Source: Nemopilema nomurai (Eukaryota; Cnidaria; Scyphozoa; Rhizostomeae; Rhizostomatidae). From it: a DNA stretch of 64,000 bases. The notes under the pieces were generated by a model. It saw only the letters and a list, made by a program, of their open reading frames with translations, was not told the origin of the DNA and did no database searches. This document shows positions 22,690 to 33,495 of the stretch, in pieces. The DNA lies in the NCBI GenBank assembly GCA_003864495.1, contig ML133446.1, positions 180,485-244,484 on the forward strand, in the 5' to 3' direction. Numbering within the stretch: the first letter of the stretch is position 1; each line of letters opens with the position of its first letter. The translations under genes were made by a program, and so were the position numbers.

Positions 22690-23619
22690 TTTTTTCCTCT
22701 ATTATAAATTTAGAAATACAGCTTGGCAGCAATGAGCATATCATCGATAATATTAGCTGTTTATTGTTGGAACACTCTCAAAGCTATTCTCAGAAGAGTA
22801 TTATCATGTCACAACAGCAGTCTATCGACCTGTTGTTGTCTTTGGCAGTCCCTTGAAATTGACTGGGTTCTACTATCTGGAATCACCTCCCAAAATATGC
22901 ATTTCCTTTTCCATAACATTTTCACTCTTTAATCAATTCTCTCAGTTTTCATTTTTGTACTGATTTTTCAATAAACGAAGCTGTTATGAAAGCTTTATTT
23001 ACTTCCCCTCTTTTGAGGGTGCCAAAAAATGACCATCTATCAAATTGATGTAGGTTTGTTTTGAAGATGCTTTCAGGTCTACTAGGTCTAGATGCAAAAT
23101 TTTAAAAAGACTAATATTTGCGTAACCTTTTTTGCTAATGGTGAATTGGTATAGACGTAGACTGCAAAAAATTAGAATCTGGCGGGGCAAGAGGCTATAT
23201 ATCAACGAAACACTTGCTGTAACTCACCTTTTCAAAATACACTTTATAGTACGATAATTCCCATTTGTATTTGATTTAACAATTTTCGGCGGAACAGTAC
23301 CACCCTGGAGGTCCCGTGTAGACTTTAACCTAGGAACTTTTGTGCAGAATTTGCTCCGATCACAATACCATCATTGTGGTAAATTCCCATGGCCCTCGAA
23401 TATGTTGCACCATCTTTTGTTTAGAAAGGAAGAGCTTAGAAGCACAGATGACGTAGTGGCCAATTAATACATAATACAATGATCAGAATATAGTAGAACA
23501 ATCACAGCCTAAACTAAGTATACTTCAGTGCAGTGCCCTTGCAAATCGTTTGCGAATGCCTGGCTCTGTTTATGCTACTTTCTACGGCTTGATGCTACGA
23601 GTGCCTTCATCGGGGTTTT
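22690..23619. other. no gene seen
   Basis: Holds the downstream flank of the minus-strand domain-X gene. A minus-strand AATAAA (plus-strand tttatt near 22995) is some 620 nt beyond the stop codon and could be its poly(A) signal, but the distance is large. Confidence 0.4.
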
Positions 23620-25910
23620 CTACAACCTGTAGACGAACTCTGAATAGGCGTGCCCCACGCACTCATTGTGCTCGGCTCTGCATCCGTTGAAGTTGCCATC
23701 TCCTGTGCAACGCTCAGACTGCTGCTGCGCATTGTATTCGTCCAGATCCGACCTCGTCCGTCCGTAGCATTCCCCATAAAAGTGCAGGGCAAACCCAGCA
23801 TACTTTTCAGTGCCTGCTTCTTTATTGGCTGCCATTGCTGCATCGCGGCATTTGCAAGCAAGACTTGAATTGATTGAAAGCATGTCATTTAAAATCATTA
23901 ATATATTGCAATGAGCAAGAAAATGATAGGTCGTTGGTTTGCGATGGTTAATCTTGTAGCCTTTTCTTTATTTCATTTATTTAAGTGGCTTTCAGTGGTT
24001 TTATCCTTGCAGCTTCTTTGGGATGGCTGGAGTAGAATTATTTGCTTGCGACGTTTTGAGAGAGAAATATGTACTTTGCTAGGATGGTGCCTGTTCAGTC
24101 AATGCAATCAAAATGAGAAATTACAAAAATGTCCTTCAACATGCATCGAAAATGGAAGCAAAAGTTCTTATTCTACAGATGTCTATTTTGTTCACTTAGC
24201 ACATTTTGGCCCTTTGTCACCCCATTTTTCTTAAAGCAAGTTTCCTTTTATCAAACTTAGTACCCTTATATATTTTGTAAATATTTTCTAGATTCTGGAG
24301 AAGAAAACATACCTACCTGTGCATATACTCTTCAATGTGATTCCATTTGATGTTGAATCTATCGAAAATAAGAAGATCTCCAACTCGTGGACTGCCTTGT
24401 TCGTAACATCCGACTTTGGTGTAGTTGCGATGGCAAACTGGAAGATTTATCTCTGCAAAAGGTGAGAAGACGTTTTTTCCCAGAATGCTTGTTTAAAGCA
24501 AGCGTTTTATTGTTTGACACTTATTAAAACTATTTCAACCTCCAAAGAATACAACCCGAAGGGCGAGAGAATACATACCAAAACTGTAAGAAATTAATTC
24601 CCCTCTTTGTCTCACGCTCTATCGCCCTTAAGATAGCTAAATACAAAAGCAAGCTGCTACCATGTTCGTCAAATGCATAATTCTCACTTTTTCCAGTTGA
24701 CGTTTGCTTAACGGGACTAGGTGAAAGTCGCCTACGCTGGGGTCTCGATGCTGCGATCAAGAACAATAAGCGAACTTTCGCAGCAAGACTTTGCAGTGTG
24801 AATAATTTTAAAATGTATGCAATAACAACAGCAGTAAGATCTTTGAGGCTCTGGTTCTTTTCTATCAAATGTTTAGGCAATCTAGTAAGATGGTCAAGCT
24901 AAGGTAACTTTTGTTGATTTTCGTTGCTAGGGGCTCGAAGTGAGGACAATGAATCGAAAGAAAGGGTCTTCCATTACGTGTCTAAGCAAGGATGCCCCCA
25001 AAATCTCCCCTAGGTGTGACCTGGTTTTCAGTGAGTCTATGGCATATTGCCTACTCTTTGTAGATAGTTCTGTCATCTAAAAACAAAATATACTTAAAAA
25101 CATACTAGTTTTGAACTCAAAGGCGAATACTTCTCCATCCGATTCCAATCCAATACACAATTCATCTGCTTTGTCACAAGGGTCTTCTATGTTTGTACTT
25201 TTGCATGTACTGCCCTTCCCAAGGTCATTTAAGTGGTCTTTTGGTGTTCCCTTGCAGTTCCAAGAACCGGAACGTTCAATCTGGAGGGCAAATCCTGTGT
25301 ACTTTTGGTCTTGGTTAGAAAGTTTGACTTCCTCTGCACATCTGCACGTAGCCCTTAAAAGGTCAAAGTAGGGCTAAACCGCAAAGTCAGCAGGTAAGGA
25401 CTCGCCAGAATAAAGAGAGCAAGGGTAGCAGTGGGATTCTGCCAGGAGCATAATTCTTTTTAGGGATATCAGATGCAAATTTTAATTAAAACTTACTTTG
25501 GTAAGGACTTAGTGAAGTTTGTTCCATCCCCCCTATAATAAAGAATCCCGTTGACGAAGCCTTGATCCTTGAAACACCCTCGCCTCTCAAAGGCAGGATC
25601 ACATGAAGCATCCGATGTCTTTGCTGAAATTGCAGATTATTAGCACTTAGGAAATTGTTGATTATACATAATTGAAATCGATAGTTGATTCCCTATGGGT
25701 AGCTAAGAAATTTCAGAACGTGTGCATTAAAGTTCATAATATTAACAGTTAGTCCCTGATTGTTTTTTAGATTGGTGCAAAATTAGCGTTAAATATGTAT
25801 TCTCTAAAATGAATGGTAATGTATGTATGGCATTCCTATTAAGCTTATCTAAAAAGATGCTTACCTTGTAGAATGCACAAAAATAAACAGACAACAATCC
25901 TGATGGTCAT
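23620..25910 (-). CDS. secreted protein with two tandem cysteine-rich 'X' domains
   Basis: Five minus-strand exons, 25910-25865, 25623-25497, 25353-25106, 24452-24317 and 23863-23620 (TAG), give 266 residues in one frame. Residues 1-15 are a signal peptide (MTIRIVVCLFLCIL). Two copies of the same domain follow (about 16-140 and 141-266). Each is split over two exons by a phase-2 intron and bounded by phase-1 introns. The shared skeleton is C-x8-C-(Y/F), then CxC, Y.GFAL, a Gly/Cys pair (GECYG in copy 2), C.G or C.S, and (E)C.G near VFAF or EFVY. Copy 2 is clearly the closest relative of the X domain in the downstream array genes (SLACKC, GFALH, GECYG, RCTG, ECVG). The layout recalls WSC-like small cysteine domains, but I cannot assign it. 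The acceptor at 25354 (ttttaag) is weak. The function is unknown, with an extracellular role expected. Confidence 0.8.
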
Positions 25911-26842
25911 CTGCATCTGAAAAAGAACTTTCGATGTAAGAGGATCAATGTATGTTCATCACTTTTCGTGTATCTACACATATGTTTATCCATTCCCCAC
26001 TACGAGTTTTCTACAGCCTTGCTAGAATAACGACTTGTATTGAGCAAGGACAGCTGACATATACATCAATCCGCATTTTTTTTGTATTGAATCGCGAAGA
26101 AGACAAGGAGATGTTGTCACAAATGGCCTTGTTAGACGATGGGTACAGAGCCAACTGCATTGTAATGCCATAAAATTATTTTCAAATGTGTCTTTTATAA
26201 AATGAACACAGCAAGTGACAGAGATATTGTTAGAACATGAAAACATGACACAACTTTTAGATAAGAATGAATACATTAAATTGGAGCAATTGCTTCTAAA
26301 ACCAATTAGAAGTAGACAAAAATGGTAACTGCTAATTACGGCTGCTGATGTTTTGTCTTGCAGTGTTCCTTCTGAGTCTGTAGACCAACCGCTTTAGAAG
26401 TTGACAGCAATCTGTAAAGCAGGAAATTTGACAACTATTTATTGCGTTTTTTACACCTGAAAAGAACAAAGAATATATCATACAGCCTTTTTGCAATGAA
26501 AGCAATATTTACTCTATTTGATATTTAATCCAAGTTGACTTTAATTTTCAAAGGAAATATCACATGTAAAGAACGCTGTTTCCGGAAAGAAAAATTTGAT
26601 TGATTATTTAGTGGAGCAAAATCTTCTGCAAAAACACCGAAAATCATTTTCGGAAAGAATGTCATCAAACAAGCGAATGACTGCGTGTATAGCTGTGTAC
26701 ATCTGTTGCTTATGTCAAATAGTTTTATCGCCTGTTGGGAGAAAAGCAGTCTTTGCGAACTAATTGCTTCGTTTTATATTTGGAAAGGATTTTTCAACAT
26801 GTCAAAAGTGCTTAGCGAAAATGATTGCAGGATAAACTTTTG
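25911..26842. other. unique spacer before the tandem array
   Basis: Lies between the 5' end of the minus-strand domain-X gene and the first array unit. No coding region is supported. The two gene groups are divergent across this spacer. The minus-strand gene's leader exon and promoter should be at its left end. Confidence 0.45.
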
Positions 26843-27391
26843 TTAAGACCAGACTAATATATGGGATGAAAAAATATGAAATCGCAAAAGATGATCTCGA
26901 GCGAAATAGAAGATGAGAAGCAACCATTGATTTAAAAAGGAGCCTTGATTGACAATTCAGTATAGTATATCAATTGCTGTACCTTGCTAAAATTCGTTTT
27001 TTGCTTAGATAGGCATTTAAAAACTCAATAGAAGAAAAGTTTTCAATTTATTACACACGAATAAACAAAGTATTGGAGTCTTGTCAAGCAAACTTGTTGC
27101 CAGGTAGGCACCCATTTAGGACCAAGAATTCGATGCATAGAAGCTTTATTATAATCACATAAAAGGTATTTTGCTTCTCAATAAAAGCAGTTGCTTTCAA
27201 TCTTTGTAAATAGATATCATTTTCCAAAGTTATATGATAAAATTCCCTTTCTGTGGCCAATCATGACCGTTTTCAAAGTCCCTCTAAGACTTCAAATGAG
27301 ATTACTGATCCGAACTATTTGTAAAATGTTATGCTGGTATAAGTTTCCTAATATATACAGTAGTAGGTAAAAGTTAGCATTTATTTTAGAG

Positions 27392-27903
27392 ATGAGCAAA
27401 ATGGGCTTGTCTGTCGCTTTCCTGGTAACAGTCTCATTCGGTCAACGCATGATGCGAGTTTTGCCATGTTACCAATTGGAATTCCTTTTGTTGCTAGTTA
27501 AGGGTCTTATGGCTGCCACACGGTATGCTGCTGTTCACTGTGCACACAACGAGACTGTCAACTGATTTCATAAAAATAAACTTTCCAGTCTAAACACAAC
27601 CATTAGACAATTCTTTACTCGATTGATGCGTCACAATGGTTGCTCGCTAGCTTTTTCACATCTGTAGGAAACTGCATAATTCACAGCATCTCCAAGCTGT
27701 CAAACAACCATCAAAATACTGTCTATAACTACAAAGAACGACCAATTTGTGCTAATAAGTGTCGAATGCTTTTAGAAGCAGGTGAACGTCAAGAAATTAC
27801 CATTGTTAACAAGCCATTCCATCAATCGAAAGAGAGATGGCAAGTAGAGGAGACAAAAAAGGTGATGAACAGAAGAAAAACTGGCCTTTGTTGGCCCAAG
27901 TAA
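27392..27903 (+). CDS. small secreted protein with four cysteines (unrecognised), intact only in unit 1
   Basis: Two exons, 27392-27440 and 27668-27903 (TAA), join in phase 1 to give 94 residues. The first exon is a signal peptide (MSKMGLSVAFLVTVSFG). The second contains NCIIHSIS, ERPICANKCRMLLEAGERQ and RRKTGLCWPK, with four Cys in all. The acceptor (cacatctgtag) is good. The donor here is gtcaac, whereas units 2-5 have gtaagc at the same place, so splicing in unit 1 is doubtful; read-through would give a 57-residue product ending at 27565. In other units the second-exon frame is still recognisable, but its 5' part is 4 nt shorter and the ATG region is replaced. It belongs to no family I know. 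Confidence 0.4.
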
Positions 27904-28255
27904 ATTAAGCTTGATAAGCTTGTGCTTAGAATTTCTCAATCTGAGAATTTTCAAAGGCTTTTTGAAAAAAAATTGAATGGCTTTTGCGTTTAGGCATTGA
28001 TAAAAATAACCATACCAGTTGCCGCATTTGCTTTGCGGTTGAAAGAGATTTGCAAATTATAAACCTTTATCAAGATTGCCCAATATGAAACAACATTAGA
28101 AAGCAAAATTGCAATTCATACTGCTTGTGGCCAAGGAAGTATTGTAATGTTTATAGTCATAAATTAATTCGAACTGTGTCGTGTTTGCTTTTAGAATTTA
28201 GTGCTGATGCGCAATCAACCGAATGCTGGCAATTGCGCAAATCCCATCATAGTTT

Positions 28256-28426
28256 TCAACAATTTGAAAATTTTTCATAGGCTTTTTCAAAAAAAATATT
28301 TAAAACAATTTCTGGCGAGTCGTTGATAGAAACGCGCACATCAATTGCCACATTTTGTATAATGTTAGTACGACCATTTAAACTTGCACCTTTGAAAGAG
28401 ATAGGTACATTAATATCTTTATAGGA
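28256..28426 (-). pseudogene. minus-strand coding-like remnant (unrecognised), one per unit
   Basis: A 56-codon open stretch, bounded by stops on both sides, reads VPISFKGASLNGRTN then VAIDVRVSINDSPEIV. The composition looks protein-like, but no start codon or splice partner was found. It is repeated in later units. It may be an exon of a lost gene or of transposon origin, or chance. Confidence 0.15.
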
Positions 28427-28678
28427 TCACTTAGACAAGTCTGACATGAAAATTTTAATTGAGTTTTTGGTCAATTCCAACGGTGCTATAATATAATATT
28501 AGAAATAATGGTGATGCTTGGAATGATAAAATAATTCTAGTGGTCCACATGAAAAGCTTTTCTGGAATTAGCCCCACGCTTCCCCTCAAAATTTCTTCCT
28601 TCACGAAGTTTTTCAAGCTCTAATCATTCTTCTAATCTTACAATTTAGCTGCCAGCTCAACGTTTTAGTCAAGATTGG

Positions 28679-28879
28679 TCAACATTTGTGACAGCCCATC
28701 ATTTGATGACTTGGTGACTGGGTTGATGGCTTTAAGGCATCAATAACAAAGTGAAGACCTAGAGTTCTTCTCTTACTGAATGCATTGCCAGTGTTGCTAG
28801 AAAGGTTTTGAGAATCATTTGAGATCAAGCTGTTGTTGTTGCCAAGTAATTTGTAGATGCTTGATGCGAATGTCGCCAA
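28679..28879 (-). other. 66-codon minus-strand open frame, repeated in units 1-5
   Basis: The frame starts MATFASSIYKLLGNNN and ends HQMMGCHKC. It recurs unchanged at 37097-37297, 46177-46377 and 63591-63791, and is broken by a 1-nt deletion in unit 4. Near-identity of the units means conservation says little about function. It has no signal peptide and no known domain, and may be part of the same old minus-strand remnant as 28256-28426. Confidence 0.2.
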
Positions 28880-29069
28880 TTTGTGTTTTTTTAGGAATAT
28901 TTTCTCATTTTGTACAAATGAATGAACAAATATTTACGTTATTTATTGTTAACAGACATTATTTTAAAAAACTTTGAAGCAATTTTGGAACACTACTTTC
29001 TTGCAGTGTTTACATAATAAGCCTATTAACTTTCATATCATTGAAAAACGTTTTTATTGTTCGAAAACA

Positions 29070-29075
29070 TATAAA
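29070..29075 (+). promoter_or_regulatory. TATA box of array gene 1
   Basis: TATAAA in acatataaagccg lies about 70 nt 5' of a leader-exon donor (gtaagt at 29139) whose partner acceptor is ttcattgcag at 29250, 15 nt before the ATG. The same block occurs in all five units. Confidence 0.55.
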
Positions 29076-29265
29076 GCCGTTATCTAATTCAAAGTAACTG
29101 CACTTGGCCTCCAAGAGAAAAAGATTAGATTGACACATGTAAGTTTTGTCAGAATTGTGGCTTTTCTTCAAGCTCTTTGGTTCTTCTAACAAATGCTTTC
29201 GTTTTGAAATCTTAGACCTTGCGTATTTTAGGTGGCTGCTTTCATTGCAGGATTGAGGTTTGGTA

Positions 29266-32200
29266 ATGTCTGTCCTGAAAGCACTTTTGCTGTGTGTAGC
29301 AGCCTCACATTTTACACAAGGTATGCTAGTGTCTTTCTTTGCATCTCCGTCAGGTGCGAATCATATGGATATTGATCAACTTCATAAGGGAAAGTTTGTA
29401 GATCACTTGCTAAGTTCAAATCACACTTTGTGCCATAACTAAATTGAGAATACATTTAATGACCGAACATATTTAAGAAAAGAAGTCTGTAACTTGGAAG
29501 GGGTCAAATGCACAACCAATTTATCTATTTCCCTTCGTACGATAGAGAAAGCGAGATAAGAGCTGATCTGAAGATATCTCATGCTGATATTCTTATATGA
29601 GAAAACAATTTCATTCAGTTGTTTACTGCCAAACAAAGTGCTTAAGGGAATCATATTTGGACTGATGGCAATGCCATTCGAAAAGCGTTGCTCAATATCT
29701 TTTTTTGGAGATCACCAGCAGCAGGGTCAACAGTAGATCAGACATACAGTAGCACAGTCTGCTCGAAATACAATTTGTGAAATGAAAGATTCGAACATTC
29801 CTGTTTGGGATAGCTTAGTACCAGTTTAAGTTGATAATCTAGATCGTAAACATTTCCCTAGTTGCTTGCAAGTAAAGACCAGCCTATAAGCTGATATTGA
29901 TTTTTAATTTGTGTATGTACATCTCTACAGTATTTGCCTTGCAAACATGTGATCGCGACTATTTGAAGATCGGATGCTATGACGAATATTATGCAAGCAA
30001 AGATGACCTTGTCTTGAATGAACGAGATGGCGTCAAATGGGGTAATATAGTGGCTTTCATGCACCAGTAAGTTGTTCTAATTCTTATTTATATCCACGAA
30101 GTTTCTCTCCAAACCAACTGCTTCTTTAAAAGGACTGCTTCTTGCAATTATATTTCTCAATTACAACAGCCTAGCCTGCAAATGCAGTGATACTGTGAAG
30201 AAGGCAAACGAGAAACGAGCAAGCAAAGGAAGTGAAGCGTACGTCGGATTCGCATTGCATTACTGGGGTGAATGCTATGGCAAAACAAAGAGTCAAGTAG
30301 ACGCCCTGATGGACACAACCAAGTCGCATCGTTGCACAGGCAGCCAGGATTACAATGGTTGCTTCGACAGCCATACCGAGTGTGTAGGACATGAAAATGC
30401 TGAATACGTCTATATGCTTCCCTCAAAGAAAGAGGAAAGTAAGACTTTTCGTTGTCTAATTTGATTACTTTCCAAACTATTTTCTTCTGCCCGTTAGTTT
30501 ATAGAACAGTTTGTATTTTGTGGAGCCCGTTATTGCTTTTGAATGGGAAATAATCCTAAATTCTCGTTCTCTTTTCTCGCACCATAGCAATAATTTTAAA
30601 TACTTTCCTGTCCTGTTAGGCTGCTTTTCATATTTTGTGAACTAATTGGACATGGGGTGAAAAGTGCAAAAAGCGAACCAAACGGAAAGGGAGTTGTAGG
30701 GGGAGGGGGGGGGGGGGGGGGGTGGAAGGGTGTTTGATAATTCGGCCAGAGGTGTTTTTCATTGAAGAATGTCTCTTTGTGTGTCCTTGTACCACTTTTC
30801 ATTTTGAGCAGATGTGGACGGTGGCTATAGTGAATGGATGGAGTGGACGAAATGCAATGGTGAATGCGGAAAGGGGTTCAAGGTCCGTGAAAGAACATGC
30901 ACCAACCCAATGCCGAAAGGCGAGGGGAAAGACTGCAGCAGCCTTGGTAATGGCACAGAAATGGCCGCCTGCGACACGGGAAAGCCATGTCCAGGTAAGA
31001 TTTATCTTCAGGCGATGAAGTCCTGTGCTAGTCATGTTTGTTCTTTTGTTTATAAGTTCTCCAATAAGGCAAACTCTATACGCAGCTTTTTATCTGAATC
31101 TCATCTCGTTTTTTGCAGTGGATGGAGAATACGGAGCATGGGGGGAGTTCAATGCTTGCACAAAGTCCTGTGGAGGCGGGGTGCAGACAAGGTCGAGGCT
31201 CTGCAATAGCCCAGCACCAAGTCATGGTGGCATGAATTGCCAAGGACCTGCAACAGAGACACAGTCATGCAACATTGACAGTTGCCCAGGTATTATCTTA
31301 CTTTAAAAACTGCGGACACAAATTCCCAGTATTGCTAATCGTGAACCATTGTTTTTTCAAATATCTTGACATCATTCGTTAAGAGAACTCGTTCGTTTTG
31401 CAGTTGATGGAAAATATGGACCCTGGAGTGCATTTGGTAGCTGCACCAGGTCATGCGGCGGGGGGTCAAGACAAGATCCAGAGCTTGTAATAACCCAGCA
31501 CCAAGTCACGGTGGTATGGATTGCCAAGGACCTGCAGCAGAGACACAGTCATGCAACATTGAGAGTTGCCCAGGTATTATTTTGACTCGAAACCTGCACA
31601 CACAAATTCTCAGTATTTCTAATCTTGAAGCATAGTTTTTTTCAACTATCTTGACAGCAGCATATAAAAGCTCAATCGTTTTGCAGTTGACGGAAAATAT
31701 GGACCCTGGAGTGCATTTGGTAGCTGCAAGTCAAGCGGTGGGGGGGTCAGGACAAGGTCGAGGCTCTGCAATAGCCCAGCACCAAGTCACGGTGGTATGG
31801 ATTGCCAAGGACCTGCAACAGATACAGAGTCATGCAACATTGAAGTTTACCCAGGTATTTTACCTCAAAACCGGCACACACACATTCCTAGTACTTCTTA
31901 TCTTGAATCATTGTTTTTTCAAATATCTTGACATCAATCATTAAGAGGATTCATTCGTTTTTGCAGTTGATGGAAAATATGGACCCTGGAGTGCATTTGG
32001 TAGCTGCACCAGGTCATGCGGCGGGGGGGTCAAGACAAGATCCAGAGCTTGTAATAACCCAAGTCCAAAGCATGGTGGAAAAGACTGCCAGGGGGCTGCC
32101 TCAGAAACGCGGTCTTGCAATACAAACCTTTGCCCAGGTAATTCTAAACATGCTTACCAGCAGAGGCGGATTTATGAGGGGGAACTGGGGGAAACTTTTA

Positions 32201-33379
32201 AAGTTTGCGCCCCTTTAGAAAAAATTACCTTTAATATATTTCTCTTGAAGAGAAAATAAGTATCCAGGCAGTACCCTATTGGCAGTGAAAACCTTTGTTG
32301 CACGATGATACTTGCCCATAAAGAATCACTTGAACATGCACATGTGTGTTCAGGAAGTATAATTCCTACAGTCAATTCACCATCATTGAGATGTGCAATC
32401 TGAACCAATGGTTACCCTTTCTTCCTTTACTCAATGTCCATCAACAGAGTTTTAGCATGAATTCCTCCATCCCAGTATTTCTCTAAGAATCAATTATCAA
32501 TGAGAATCGTCGAACTGTAATTTCTGAGCGGTATGGTGTTTATTTTGTTAAATTTAAGTCCTGGAGATGCATCTTCAGCCACTGTAGAAGGCTCAACTTC
32601 AAAATTCTTCTTTTGCGTCGGTGCGTCCTCCTATGTCACCAAACTTGATTCGTAGCGCTCCAAGGTTCAATCTCGAGGCGTCCTCTCTGAAAGTAAACCT
32701 TTAGTTATGCTCAGACTATATAGTACTGCTTTAAAGAACGCGAAAAGAGGACCATTGTATCAGTAGTAAAAGTCGGAAATTATAAAGCAATATGAAAACT
32801 CATCACAAATTTCTGGAAAGGTCAGTCTACGTTAATCATTAACTCTGAAGCTTTATATGCAGAATACTTCTAGAAGAAGACTTTCATTTCCAATAATGTT
32901 TATCTCTTTGCAGTGAATGGCGGCTACTCTAGCTGGGGACGTTATGGTAGCTGTAGCAGGACCTGTGGAGGGGGTCAGAAAACGAGGAGAAGAACCTGCA
33001 CCAATCCTGCTCCAGCATACGGAGGCAGGGGTTGCAGTGGACCTTCGACGCAAACTGCATCATGCAACACACGCGTGTGCCTCTCTGCAGAATATCGGCG
33101 TTGGAAGTGCCAAGGACGAACCCTGAAACTGCGCTGCAAGGAAGATCCGTCATTCATATAACACATGCTCTGTATGGCAGGAAGACAACTTCTATTTGTA
33201 AAGGGTTATTATCTTTTGCTTGGAACAAAAAATGTGGCGCTAGGTGTTCTTGGTCCAAGGTTCGAGCTGCATGTGAAGGAAAAAGGTCCTGTTCAGTGTC
33301 TGCCAGGAATAGAGTCTTTGGAAATCCATGTTGGGGCACCAAAAAGTATTTGGAAGTTAAATACAGGTGTAGGGGCTAA
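29266..33379 (+). CDS. rhamnospondin-like gene, array copy 1 (X - 6 TSP1 - SUEL lectin)
   Basis: Nine exons: 29266-29320, 29931-30066, 30170-30438, 30812-30994, 31119-31289, 31404-31573, 31687-31854, 31967-32137, 32914-33379. When all frames are open the family member is 596 residues: signal peptide (1-18, [18 protein letters not shown]), domain X (19-153), TSP1 repeats at 154-214, 215-271, 272-328, 329-384, 385-441 and 442-500, and a SUEL lectin (505-596; THALYGR, FGNPC, KYLEVKY). TSP1 no. 4 lacks two Cys. The last exon fuses TSP1 no. 6 and the lectin without an intron. This copy has two 1-nt deletions: six instead of seven G in exon 6 near 31460, and a missing G near 33140 (tgcaaggaag for tgcaagggaag) that breaks the lectin. 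Both are in homopolymers and may be consensus errors. Rhamnospondins of Hydractinia are secreted putative immune-recognition proteins with eight TSP1 and one SUEL domain. Confidence 0.85.
30699..30722. repeat. poly-G tract in intron 3, copy 1
   Basis: G5-A-G18 run just upstream of the first TSP1 exon. Equivalent tracts: 39119-39134 (G16), 48187-48203 (G5-A-G11) and 56581-56596 (G16). The A-interrupted form occurs in units 1 and 3, the pure form in units 2 and 4. Such runs can form quadruplexes and are prone to length errors. Confidence 0.9.
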
Positions 33380-33489
33380 AAGAATCCAAGAGACATTGGC
33401 TTGTGATCAGCTAGTCTGGTTACGGCTGTAGCAATTTGCATGCGCATTATATCCAAACCATAACGCTGCACTAAAAATATATAGATATA

Positions 33490-33495
33490 AATAAA
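33490..33495 (+). terminator. poly(A) signal, array copy 1
   Basis: AATAAA about 110 nt after the TAA stop of the lectin exon; present at the same place in all four copies. Confidence 0.65.

Larger units (their letters stand above)
27904..29069. other. unit 1 spacer with minus-strand coding-like remnants
   Basis: No plus-strand gene is supported. Two minus-strand frames (28256-28426 and 28679-28879) are described separately. The remainder is AT-rich upstream flank of the rhamnospondin-like promoter. Confidence 0.4.

Noticed and set aside
23911..24234. 107-codon plus-strand frame
   Set aside because: It lies in an intron of the minus-strand domain-X gene, and no domain, start context or splice support was seen.
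24530..24880. 116-codon minus-strand frame
   Set aside because: It falls within the intron between exons 3 and 4 of the domain-X gene, and joining it would break the phase-consistent gene model.
31651..32218. Frames reading [13 protein letters not shown] over the TSP1 exons
   Set aside because: They are off-frame readings that run through introns. The correct frame gives TSP1 repeats with phase-1 boundaries.
33032..33431. Additional overlapping frames in the lectin exons
   Set aside because: They are shadow frames of the TSP1-lectin exon. In copy 1 the lectin is split across frames only because of a 1-nt deletion.
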